Assembly: GCA_036768485.1 (NCBI GenBank) | Contig: JAVLUZ010000590.1 | Location: 1 to 64,000, forward strand | Direction of reading: 5' to 3' | DNA: 64,000 nt | Source: Mermis nigrescens | Taxonomy: Eukaryota > Nematoda > Enoplea > Mermithida > Mermithidae | Shown here: positions 43,513-52,773 of the stretch, one piece after another | How the letters are laid out: every line of letters begins with the position of its first letter | Numbering within the stretch: position 1 is the stretch's first letter | Program-made: the position numbers and the translations under genes | The notes under the pieces: generated by a model | What the model saw: the letters and a program-made list of their open reading frames with translations, nothing else | Databases searched by the model: none | What the model was told of the DNA's origin: nothing

Positions 43513-44600
43513 AGCCCTTAAACGTGTAAATGTAGGTGGGGGCCTACGTTCACTTGCTTACTTAGCCCTAGCTTAAGCTCACGCGCTCGCACAAAAGGCG
43601 ACTCGGGGGTAAGACCCGGCCTATCAAGATAGCCCGGCCCTCTACTGCGCGCACCTAATGAAACTTACTTACTTAACCCCAATTTGAGATTAAGTACCTA
43701 AATAATGTAAGTTCCCCGGAAACCTAATTGAGGGCTCAAAAAGATTATTATTTAACTTGTTTTGGGACCGAATTCCGGTGCTTGAAAATATTGAAGGTTC
43801 CTAAGTATAGTGTAGCACAAGGACAGAATTCAACAGCACGGAAATTCGAACCGAGCCCAATCATCGTTCATTAAATAATTAATTTTTACAATATTTTTGG
43901 ACCGAAAATTATGAAGCAATTAAAAACGCGACAGCATGAAGATGCATGCTGCCGACTGTCGTGTTACGCTAATCGGTTAAAAACAAACACTATAATTACG
44001 AGGGCACGTAGCCCGCCAACGGCATACAACTAAGGCCGTGAAGGCACACAAATAAAACAATAAATGCGTAAGGGCGAAAGAAGCCTGCCCACTACGCGAC
44101 GAAAATACGACGAGATTTTCCTGCAGCCAGCAGGGGAAAATACTGGGAGACTACGTGCGGAAAAATACGTCGCACGGAAAAGAAAACGGGCACAGCATAC
44201 AAGCTGGCGAAAAACTGGGAAAGCTCAATGTAAAATGATAAAGTCTTAAAGTGGAGGAAAAATCGTAATAGTCCTAATAGTCGTCAAAACTGCGCTCGCA
44301 CGCAGTTTTAAACGATACAAAAAAGAGGCGTATCAAACGCGGACAAAGAAACGCGGAATGGATCTACGAGAATAACAATAGGCCTATGGGCAAAGCTTAC
44401 GGTAAAGAATGTACAAACGAAATAGACACGAATATGAGACACACACATATGGAGTTTTAACACACGTATGATATGATAGCACACATACCAATTCGTACTC
44501 AAGTCGCATTAAGCCCGAGTGCCCATTTTCCTATCCCGGATTTTTATTGAAAATATGTGTGGGAAAGGAAATGAAGATATGATAATTTTAAGAGGGAAGG
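43513..44600 (-). repeat. Possible old LTR-related segment
   Basis: Short shared blocks with the minus-orientation LTRs: a start like TGTAAATGTAGG, ACTTACTTA words, GGTTCCTAAGTATAGTGTAGCACAA, CAATCATCGTTCATTAAATAA. The right end is unclear and similarity is low, so extent and identity are uncertain. Confidence 0.35.
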
Positions 44601-44894
44601 TGGTCCCGGGCGACACACTAAAGCGTTACGCTGAGTGGTCGCGTACGTGCAAATGGAAATTAAGCACGAAATTGAGCATCTAGGGCAAACAGTCATCGGC
44701 ATGTATGTACCAAATAGCACAAAACGAATGGAATTTCGCGTTGAACCAATGCAACGAAAATGGGGTGTAGAGCCATCTCTACAAAAGAATTAACTAAAAA
44801 GCTCTCAAATAAATGAAACAGACTATAGAGCCAAATAACACGCAATAGACGGCCCAACTCGTAAATCCTACTAATGAAAAAGATAAGGAGAAAG

Positions 44895-45397
44895 AAATAG
44901 CATGATAAGCATAGGTAACCACACACGGAGCCTGGACCATGGCAATCATAAGTAACAACACCCGGAGCCTGGGAGAAACGGGTGAAATGGCGAAACCGTG
45001 ATACGCATAGGTAACCACACCCAGAGTCCGGGAGAAACGGGAGAGACGGTGAAACCATGATAAGCATAGGTAACCACACCCGGAGCCTGGGAGAAATGGG
45101 AGAAACGGCAAAACCATGATAGGCATAGGTAACCACGAGCCTGGGAGAAACGGCAAAAACATGTTAAACATAGGTAACCACACCTGGAGCCTGGGAGAAA
45201 CGGCGAAACCATGATAAGCATAGGTAACCACAAGCCTGGGAGAAACGGGAGAAACGGCGAAACTATGTTAAGCATAGGTAACCACACCCGGAGCCTGGGA
45301 GAAACGGGAGAAACGGCGAAACAATGATAAGTATAGGTAACCACACCCGGAGACTGGGAGAAACGGCAAAACCATGATAAGCATAGGTAACCACACC
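44895..45397. repeat. Minisatellite, about 10 units of 45-60 bp
   Basis: The core ATAAGCATAGGTAACCACAC-CCGGAGCCTGGGAGAAACGG recurs about ten times. ATAGGTAACC occurrences start near 44911, 44948 (degenerate), 45007, 45066, 45125, 45170, 45220, 45274, 45333 and 45383. Unit length varies because GGGAGAAAC is itself present once or twice. Long minus-strand ORFs here (for example 44946-45545) are translations of the repeat, not genes. Confidence 0.9.
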
Positions 45398-45467
45398 GGA
45401 GAAACGTTTCTCCCGGGAGAAACGTTTCTCCCTCCGGGGAAATTTTGATGGGAGAAACGTTTCTCCC
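45398..45467. repeat. Three perfect GAGAAACGTTTCTC palindromes
   Basis: GGAGAAACGTTTCTCC at 45398-45413, GGGAGAAACGTTTCTCCC at 45415-45432 and again at 45450-45467. The half-site GGGAGAAACG is the end of the minisatellite unit, so the palindromes look like head-to-head unit ends. Confidence 0.9.
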
Positions 45468-45505
45468 ACCGGGGGAAACACTAGTAGGATTTACGGGTTG
45501 GCCCC

Positions 45506-46605
45506 AATAGACGATAGGCAACCGGATGAAGCGCCGTACGCCCATTGGCTGAATTTTCGCTGCTTTCGAATCACCTTACTGTAGAAAAGTCTCAAGAATT
45601 TCATGTTTTAACTGCTGACATTATTTATTTGAAGGTGGTTATTGATTTGTCAAATGTCAACTCATTTGTAGAGGGTCGCATTTTGCTTTCTGCTTAGGGA
45701 AGGCAAATTTACTCTATTTCAGGTAAGAATATGCCATACCTTTCTTAGAGCAATTAACCACGATTGGACAATGTTTACATTGAATACTGATTGATTAACC
45801 CTCCGTTTACTGTGTCCTCCTATGCCGGAGGCATAATGAATCACTTTCATGGCATTTGTTTCTGTTCTACCTTATCCATATGTCCAAAACTTTGTCCAGC
45901 CTCGTTTTGACGTCAGTTACATCGTTTTTAATGGTTTAGCTCGAAGAGGAGTTATAGAGTAGTAAGAAATAGGCATTTTTGGCCTATGTTCAGTGATATC
46001 ACAAAAACTCAAGATGAATAAATAAGGTTATATAAAGAAAATTTAGTGGTTTATTCCTTTCCAGCTCTTTAAATGCATCCCCTGGATGTGTTTAACACAA
46101 CAGAAATCTACTTTTTCTTGTTTTTGCATAATGTCCAACGGGTGCCTATTCTTATGCATTGTACTAGTTTTTTAATTATACCTCTTTCAAAAATAATTTT
46201 CGCAGAAAATAACATACATATTCAGAAAGAGCATGAAAAATTGCACTAAATGAAAGTAATATCTGTCGGAGAGTAATTAGAAGGCATCGCTTAATACGCA
46301 CTTGGAGTTTATGCCAAGATGGTGCACTTTTACTGCAATATTCGAGACTGTTCTAACCGACTTTCCATGCCCCTTTAAGTACGACTAATGGCGTCGATGC
46401 ATATACATGAGATCGTTTTTTACAATAAATCTTTATTTTTTGCAAAAGTCTCTCAAAAAAAAGAATTAATTGTCCGAAGCGTTTTATCCATTGTATTTTC
46501 ACTATGTAAATAGATGAAAAATGCTTGTCTAGTCGAGCGGAAACTCATTACGTTCAGATTCAAACTTTTCAACTATAAATCTTGCTGTAGTGCCTCGCCT
46601 CCCGC
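45506..46605. other. Unassigned sequence
   Basis: About 1.1 kb without a recognised gene or transposon end. A possible splice donor context (TTTCAGGTAAGAATATG) occurs at 45717-45733, but no supported exon is visible. Confidence 0.35.
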
Positions 46606-47583
46606 CAGGGGTTCTTTCAGGGTGCAGTGCATTTGCTGCCAGATTTAGTGCATTTTGAAATATTTGGTGCATAATCTAGTGCATCAGGCTTTTAGTGCAA
46701 TTTTTAGTGCAATTAAGAGTTTTTTAGTGCATTTTTAGTGCATTCAAGAAATGCTTTGCTTCTGTTATTAAAACTCGTTTGCTCTTACTGTAGACTAATT
46801 AATCAATCAAGAAAGAAAAGGAGGAAAGAAGGAGCGTAATAAAATTAAGAAGGGCAGAACCCAGTTCATGTAGAAAAGCTACCGTAGCAAATTCTTTGGC
46901 TTATTTTCTCAGTATTGTCTTACAATCTTCCAAGTTTTCACTTTCGTGACTGCGTGTTCCCATTGCTGACGTTTTAGTCGCTCACGCTGTTTTATGCATG
47001 TAGGTATCATCTGTTTAATTTGTCTTCTTATCACATGCCGTGTCTTTATATTTTTTGCCATGTGTTTCTTACGTAGCGATAAAATCTTGTTTGTTGATTT
47101 GTGAAAATACTAAATCGTAGCTAGCCTAGGCTTATTGAAAGCGAAAAGAGAAGCCAGCGCTGGCCGCCAGTGGCGGATCTAGGATTTTCTTAAAAGGGTC
47201 GGTCGGCACGCTAAATTTTCCTAAAACCGCCAAAAGTAGAACCAAAAGTTTGCTCATAACGCTCAAAATAAAGTTTTTTGCGTTTTAAACTTTATGCTTT
47301 TTTTCAAAATCGCTTTTGACGCAATATTTTTTCGAAAATTTTTTGAATTTCCGGTCATTTTTTGCGAAAATCCGGCACAAAGCGCCAAATAGTTGCGAAA
47401 TTTCGACTGAGTGACATTCAGAAGCTTGATTTGCAACTTGATCTACTGTATTTGCAGCATTTAACACAGAACGTACGTCTGAATTTTTTACAAAAATTAC
47501 GCTCAAAAATGGAAAAAATCTAAGCTGAAATATAGCTGTTTCTGCTTTTGAAATTGATGTAAAAGTCATTTTATAGGCAAGAA

Positions 47584-48150
47584 ATTTCGCTCTAGCTTTA
47601 TTCTGTTTGCCATTTTCGAATGCTTCGGTTGAACGCGTCTTTTCGATAATGAATATTGTAAAAAATAAGTTGCGTAATCGACTCTTGTGCAATCATACGT
47701 GGGCAGCAAGAAAATTCTGGGGGGGGTGCAAGATTTTTTTAAAGGTCAAAAAATGGCCTTAAAAATAATGGTAGGGCGATAAAAACACCATTTTTCGACG
47801 TTTCTCATCAAGCACTATCTATTGGCATCAAGAAATTGCGAAAAAACCGGAAAAAATTTTCAAAAATTGAATTCTGGGGGGTATTTTGATTTCTGGGGGG
47901 GGGGTATTTTGGTTTCTGGGGGGTGCATACCCCAAACCCCCACGCCCAGGTGTGTGTGCAATACTGTTGAAGCTATCCTTATGGTTCGTTATGGTTTAGA
48001 CTTTTTAGATGTGCCATTTTCCAAATTTTCGCCAACAAAAAAATGTTGTTAAGGTTCACAGATGCAATTTACGAGTCAAAAGATGTTGATAATGAATGTG
48101 ATCGTGATTCCGACCTTATTGATGCTTTAGATATTTTACATGATGCTTAG
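47584..48150 (+). pseudogene. hAT transposase C-terminal remnant, split by a MITE
   Basis: FALALFCLPFSNASVERVFS through IMNIVKNKLRNRLLC matches the hAT dimerisation motif seen at 26782-27336. The MITE (47694-47954) follows, then homology resumes after the TSD: TVEAILMVRYGLDFLDVP. A frameshift at an A-run (about 48040) leads to MLLRFTDAIYESKDV and an acidic tail ending at TAG 48150. Without the insertion it would be collinear with the other copy. Confidence 0.85.
47694..47954 (+). mobile_element. CAYAC MITE copy 8 (subtype A) inside a hAT transposase
   Basis: Starts CATACGTGGGCAGCAAG and ends GCCCAGGTGTG, flanked by a perfect 8-bp TSD TGTGCAAT (47686-47693 and 47955-47962). The uninterrupted homologue at 26782-27336 serves as the empty site, which fixes the ends and supports a hAT-type TSD. 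Confidence 0.97.
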
Positions 48151-48619
48151 TGGTTTTTTAAATTGAATTTTTCGTTGAATAAAAGTTTATTTGATGATTT
48201 TTATGCCATTGTCTTCCCTTAAGTCTAGCAGGCTTAGCTATATCTTTAATGTTTTACTCTTTGAAATACAGTGCATTTTTTAGTGCATTTATGAAAAATC
48301 TAGTGCATTTTCAGTGCATTTTCAACATTTATCTGGTGCATTTCATTTTTTGGACCTGGCAACACTGCTCCCGCCACTGTTGCCAGGTGCAGGAGAATTC
48401 TCCTGAATTCAGGAGAATCTAAAATTTTCAGGAGCAGGAGCAGGAGAATGGGCTTTTCAGGAGAAATTTCAGGAGAAGTTGTAAACCTGCAGGAGAATGC
48501 AGGAGAATTTTAAAATGTCAGGGGAGAATTCAGTGAGAATCCTGAAAATCTAGGAGAATTCAGGAGAATTTTCAAAACTTAAACAGCAAGTTATAATGAT
48601 TATCATACATCAAGCTTCT

Positions 48620-49200
48620 TACTTCTTACTTCTTATATTAGTGATATCAACAGGCTGGAGGCTCTTCAGCGTAAATTTACTAAATACATAGCTGGATATC
48701 ATAGCCCTCTTTCTTACGACAAACGCCTTAACCAACTTAACTTGTATCGATTAGAATTACGTCGCCTTCATATTTGCTTATGTATGATGTATCGAATTAT
48801 TAGTCAAAAAATCTTGTCTTTCCATGACAGATTTTTTTTGTGCTTGAGTCAAAATACTACTCGCTGCACAAATTGTTTCAAGCTAGTTTGTTCCTCTTGT
48901 CCGTTCTAATTTACAAAAATTTGACTTTCCATAAGTATATCTTTCTGTTCGGAATCGCCTACCTGATTTTTGTAGTCTCTTCCCCTTACTTTAAATATAT
49001 TCAAATCTAGATTAATTGATGTCGACTTATCCAAATTTATTATAGGGACGTGGCTTAAATCGTCATTTTCATGACTCGCTCATCAGCCTTTTGCTGTGCG
49101 CTTTTATTCTATTGACCGTATGTTTTATTACTCTTTTACATCTTTCGTAATTGTCGCGTTTCAGTAATAAATTATTTCATTCATTCATTCATTCATTCAT
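48620..49200 (+). mobile_element. 5'-truncated CR1/Jockey-like non-LTR retrotransposon
   Basis: Translates as ISDINRLEALQRKFTKYIAG, then LSYDKRLNQLNLYRLELRRL. This is the D-I..LE..Q++FTK...L.Y..RL..L.L..LE.RR pattern found C-terminal to the reverse transcriptase of CR1/Jockey-type elements. After about 400 bp of 3' sequence it ends in an (ATTC)n microsatellite (49170-49200), the usual CR1/L2-type 3' tail. It is absent at the equivalent place in hAT-1 copy 1 (about 25590-25620). The reading frame breaks after SQKILSFHDRFF. Confidence 0.85.
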
Positions 49201-49442
49201 ACTGTAGTTAGTTAGTTGTATATAATTTTATACTCAGAGATCTTTCACATTAAGAATTTATTTCTGTTCATAGTTAAGACCTACAGTGTTAAGTTATAAC
49301 TATATCCAAATAAGTTTGTGCTTCCCGTAGTAAATCATTCATTCATCCATTTATTTATTCACTTAATATCACGAAGTGCAGAAATACATAGCTTTTGACA
49401 CACCGTCTAATTGTTTTTATCAGTTTCATAGACGTTTGCAAA

Positions 49443-50502
49443 CACCGTTTTTTTCCACTTTTTGGTCTATTTGTCAACCAAAATTTTGGGAAATGGAAAA
49501 AATTTTGGGCTTGGTTGGCATTTGTGGAAACTTTTTGTAATGCTAAAAATGCGTTTTAGAGAGTTGAAACTTCGAAAATTTTTGGCGCTTCGCGCCGAAT
49601 TGATTAAATTCTTACTTATTAGTAATCCTTAAGCCGCGCTGCACCAATCGCAGCATTTTTATCGACAATCTGGTCTAGAACTTCACTACGATTGAAAATC
49701 CTTATCTTATGCACGGATTCAGTTAGTTTTTGTAATGCAAAAATGCGTTTTAGAGAAGTGAAACTGCAAAATTTTTCGGCGCTTCGCGCCGAATTGATTT
49801 AATTCTTTTTTATTATTAGTATTTGAGCCGCGCCCCGTCAACTGCAGCATTTTTATCGACAATTTGATCTAGAACTTTACTACGATTGAAAATCCTTATT
49901 TTCTGCACGGATTCAGTTAGTTTTTGTAATGCAAAAATGCGTTTTAGAGAAGTGAAACTACAAAAATTTTTCTGCGCTTTGCGCCGAATTGATTTAATTC
50001 TTACTTGTTATTGATGTTTAAGCCGTGCTGGCGCCAATGGCAGCATTTTTTATCGATAATCTGGTCCTAGAAGTCCACTACGATTGAAAGTCCTTACCTT
50101 CTGCACAGTTTTTGAAATGCAAAAACGATTTAGAGAGCTAAAATTTCAAAATTTTCTAGCGCTTCGCGCCATTTGATAAAATTATAGTTTTAATTGTCAA
50201 AAACGACTTCAGAATTGGCTAAAATGCTTTACTGAAGGAAGGAAATTCAAGTTTTAACATAAATAACGTTACTGATCGTGATATTCTTGTAGAGCGCGAA
50301 ATTTTTATACAAAAAGTGCTTCAAACACCGCTATTGCATGTGTACATAAAGTTTTCCACTTAAAAACACTGATTTTTCAACACAGGCGCTCTATTTTGAA
50401 CGTTTTTAGACCTCCCAAAAATGTGGAAAAAAGTCGGGAAAAGTGGAAAAACATTTTGGGTTCAGTCTATAATGTCAACCAAATCAGCTGGAAAAACTGG
50501 TG
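49443..50502 (+). mobile_element. 1,060-bp non-autonomous element with about 190-bp tandem repeats
   Basis: Ends CACCGTTTTTTTCCAC and (reverse complement) CACCAGTTTTTCCAGC form short inverted repeats. Flanks TTTGCAAA (49435-49442) and TTTCGCAAA (50503-50511) are a TSD of about 8 bp, and the empty site GTTTGCAAAGCGCC is present in copy 1 near 25848. Inside, a unit beginning TTTTTGTAATGC recurs at 49532, 49737, 49921 and (diverged) 50109, each containing a GGCGCTTCGCGCC hairpin. No coding potential. Probably hAT-type. Confidence 0.82.
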
Positions 50503-51317
50503 TTTCGCAAAGCGCCTATAAACATTTTTCGATATATTTCAAAACGTAAGGATTTGCTTGCTACTGAAGTACATACAATTAGTAATAAAGTATTATTTAT
50601 TTTTTCAAAAGACATTGCAAACAGGGCTCTTTTCAGAAATTTTTGATGATGTAAGTGCAACTGAAAATTGGCGGTCACTGTTTTAAGCACAGAAACTGTT
50701 TTTTTCGAATAATGTGTATTGTAAACAATGCGACCTCTTTAGCTTAGGGCCCTTTGAGCAGTATATCCTGATGAAGATCAGGAATCTGTTATTGAATGTT
50801 TGTCAGCTGCTGATGTAATGAATAAAATGTTATACTTTGTGGTGCAGCATTAGTCTTCCATTATTTTTGCATCTGCCTGTATAATGCAGATATGCTCCAT
50901 GAGCTTTTTGTGAGAGAATTAATGTTCATTATTTAGCCTTGAGTGTCCTTAGGATTAACAGGCAAGAGATCAGAATAAAAAAGTTGGGTGAACCAAGGTA
51001 AATTGGCCTGAGCATGCTTGATATGCATGTGTGCATACAATTGTAGATCTGCTGTACAACCTTCCTGCAAAATATGAGCCAGAGAATTTTCAGGAGAATC
51101 AAAATATTTTCAGGAGAATTGCATGGAGAATTTTTCCCCAATTTTACCTCTGTGCAGGAGAATCTGAATTTTGGGACCTGGCAACACTGCTCCCCGCTTA
51201 CACTATCGTCTCATCTACTCTGTGTTTGGCTACTTTTTCCATTCTCTTGTTCACCAAGTGCGTTTTATTGTTTGCTTCCTTCTGATATATATTCCGGCAT
51301 TGTCGCAATGTCTGATC

Positions 51318-51511
51318 TAAGCATGGAAGTCTTTCCTGAAGAGTTATTGTTATTGGTTGATGAAGATTTTTGCATGGGGTAAAAACGAAGTTTCTTTTAT
51401 TGAATCGAGCAAAGTTCACGGTGGCTTTCAAGGTGAAAATTGGGGACAAAACAATTACTTGCAATCCAGAAGTTGGAATTCTGACCGCGAACCAGGTCCA
51501 AATCGTTGATG
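51318..51511 (+). other. Possible exon of unknown gene (weak)
   Basis: An ATG at 51308 begins MSDLSMEVFPEELLLLVDED. After a one-base frame change near 51380 a second frame continues (KTKFLLLNRAKFTVAFKVKI, then NPEVGILTANQVQIVD), ending at GAT|GTAAGT, a good splice-donor match at 51511. It lies just beyond hAT-1 copy 2, so it could be host sequence. No domain recognised. Confidence 0.2.
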
Positions 51512-51917
51512 TAAGTTCAGTGTATCATTTTATAGGTATTACAGGGTGGGCCAAAAAAAGGCTACATTCCGATTCAAGAGGGCATAACTTCGGCTGATGT
51601 GAACATAAGATGTTAGAACTGACAACATTAGATAGATAAAAGTGTCTTCTTTCGAATCGTGTGAAAAATTTTGGCCAGCTGCCAGCGTTTCGTGCACTAC
51701 GGCTATTTGTTTACACCTCACTTTGATATTGTTCTAACCTCAGAGTTTCCGCATTGGGCATTGGTGTAGCTAGTTCACATATGTATTAAGATAGCCCGCG
51801 TTATAGGTATGTATACAGCAAGTAGTATCCAGTGAAAGCTGCCACCTAACTGGTTTGATTTGAGTCAAGTCGAAAACAAATAAGGCAGTCATCAGATTTT
51901 TCCCGTAGATTCATGTG

Positions 51918-52059
51918 ACTGACCAAAATGTTGGTGCCAGCGTTTAAAATCAAGCCTAAGCAATGGAAGCAACTTGCGTCGCTCACTACGCTCGCTCCGC
52001 TCGTTGCATCCCATTACTCAGGCTTATTGTAAACGCTGCACCACTTTTGGTCAGTCTGT
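51918..52059. repeat. Nested inverted repeat (hairpin about 140 bp)
   Basis: GACTGACCAAAA..TTGGTGCCAGCGTTTA on the left pairs with TAAACGCTGCACC..TTTTGGTCAGTC on the right, and AAGCCTAAGCAATGG pairs with CCATTACTCAGGCTT, around a GC-rich loop (CGCTCACTACGCTCGCTCCGC). Possibly a small MITE inside the mariner-like element. Confidence 0.75.
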
Positions 52060-52131
52060 TCTAAGCCTAAGCCTAATCAGCTGGTAAACCAGTAAAACAT
52101 CACAAATACCTTGCAATCTTTATCGAAATTA

Positions 52132-52206
52132 ACCAGCGTTAGTCGATTGGTTATGGTTCTGGACTTTAGAGCAAGGAGTCCACGTTTCGAATCCGACTGC
52201 CAGCAA
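52132..52206 (+). tRNA. tRNA-like segment (probable tRNA-derived SINE fragment)
   Basis: An A-box-like TAGTCGATTGG (52140-52150) and B-box GTTTCGAATCC (52184-52194) are at tRNA spacing. Between them GTTCTGGACTTTAGA resembles a Gln-type anticodon arm, but the 3' half is disrupted. The acceptor stem does not pair. Best read as a tRNA-derived pseudogene or SINE inside the mariner-like element. Confidence 0.45.
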
Positions 52207-52773
52207 CTTTCTCTCATTTCCTCAGATGCTATCGACCACACACATACGCCCTTATAATATGACTATGTTAATACATATGTGAACCAGCTACACGAATGCC
52301 CCGCATTGTATCACATTACTGCGTGTGTAGGAATCCTTTTTTGACCTGTTTGACAATATATACTTTCATAAGAATTTGAGTAGCACATTTTTTAAACCCC
52401 CAGAGTAGATAACGCTTCCTACTGAGTGCAAAAATTTCAGGATATCGTGAAAATAGGATGTAAATTGATGGCAGGACCAATGACGCTATTGGCCTTTAAA
52501 CAATATTAGAGTAGGGTGTAAACTAATTGCCCTAGTGCTCGAAGCATTGATATGTGGCCAAAATTTTTTACACAATTCGAAAGAAGACACTTTTATCTAT
52601 CTAATTATGCTAGTTTTAACGTCTCATGTTTCACATCAGCTGAAGTTATGATGACCTGTTGAATTGGAATGTAGCCTTTTTGGCCCACCCTGTAAATAGA
52701 TAATCGCGAATCTGAAAGATGCACACAATACATGCCTGCCTGTTAGATGGTGTATTATATATGTAAATTAAAC

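Larger units (their letters stand above)
44842..45505. repeat. Inverted-repeat-bounded minisatellite unit
   Basis: The left arm GGCCCAACTCGTAAATCCTA (44851 onward) and right arm TAGGATTTACGGGTTGGCC (45485 onward) are inverted copies of about 22 bp that enclose a tandem array and three palindromes. This suggests a foldback or MITE-like unit that carries a minisatellite. No TSD is resolved. Confidence 0.6.
46606..48369 (+). mobile_element. hAT-2 element (TAGTGCATT subterminal arrays, transposase remnant)
   Basis: Left end CAGGGGTTCTTTCAGGGTGC and right end GGACCTGGCAACACTG, whose reverse complement starts CAGTGTTGCCAGG, a hAT-like terminus. Both subterminal zones are arrays of AGTGCATT words (46627-46745 and 48270-48350). 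CTCCCGC flanks both ends (46599-46605 and 48370-48376). Inside is a decayed transposase C-terminus (47584-48150) split by MITE copy 8. The right terminus is nearly identical to hAT-1's, yet the iterated word is different. Confidence 0.8.
48375..51195 (+). mobile_element. hAT-1 element, copy 2, transposase-deleted, with two insertions
   Basis: Same ends as copy 1 (CACTGTTGCCAGGTGCAGGA and GGACCTGGCAACACTG) and the same CAGGAGAAT arrays (48390-48575 and 51080-51170). Compared with copy 1 it has lost about 1.17 kb: sequence jumps at about 50766 from 'gagcagtatat' to 'gatgaagatcagg', removing nearly all transposase. It carries a CR1-like insertion (48620-49200) and a 1,060-bp element (49443-50502). 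Flanking CTCCCGC/CTCCCCGC resembles a TSD. Confidence 0.85.
51542..52692. mobile_element. Mariner-like long fold-back element
   Basis: Ends CAGGGTGGGCCAAAAAAAGG and (reverse complement) CAGGGTGGGCCAAAAAGGCT, flanked by TA on both sides (51540-51541 and 52693-52694). This is the Tc1/mariner pattern. The arms are inverted copies for about 260 bp or more on the left (51542-51800), matching 52265-52692, including the inner block CATATGTATTA/TAATACATATG. There is no transposase. The centre holds a second hairpin (51918-52059) and a tRNA-like segment. Confidence 0.9.

Noticed and set aside
44895..45397. CRISPR-like repeat array
   Set aside because: Units are contiguous and vary in length without unique spacers, and the context is a eukaryotic transposon-rich region. 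It is a minisatellite.
44693..45545. Overlapping minus-strand ORFs with repeated VTYAYHGF-like peptides
   Set aside because: They are translations of the 45-60-bp minisatellite in several frames, with no non-repeat domain.
47285..47692. 135-codon minus-strand ORF
   Set aside because: Its first residues are antisense to the hAT transposase motif, and the rest has no recognisable domain.
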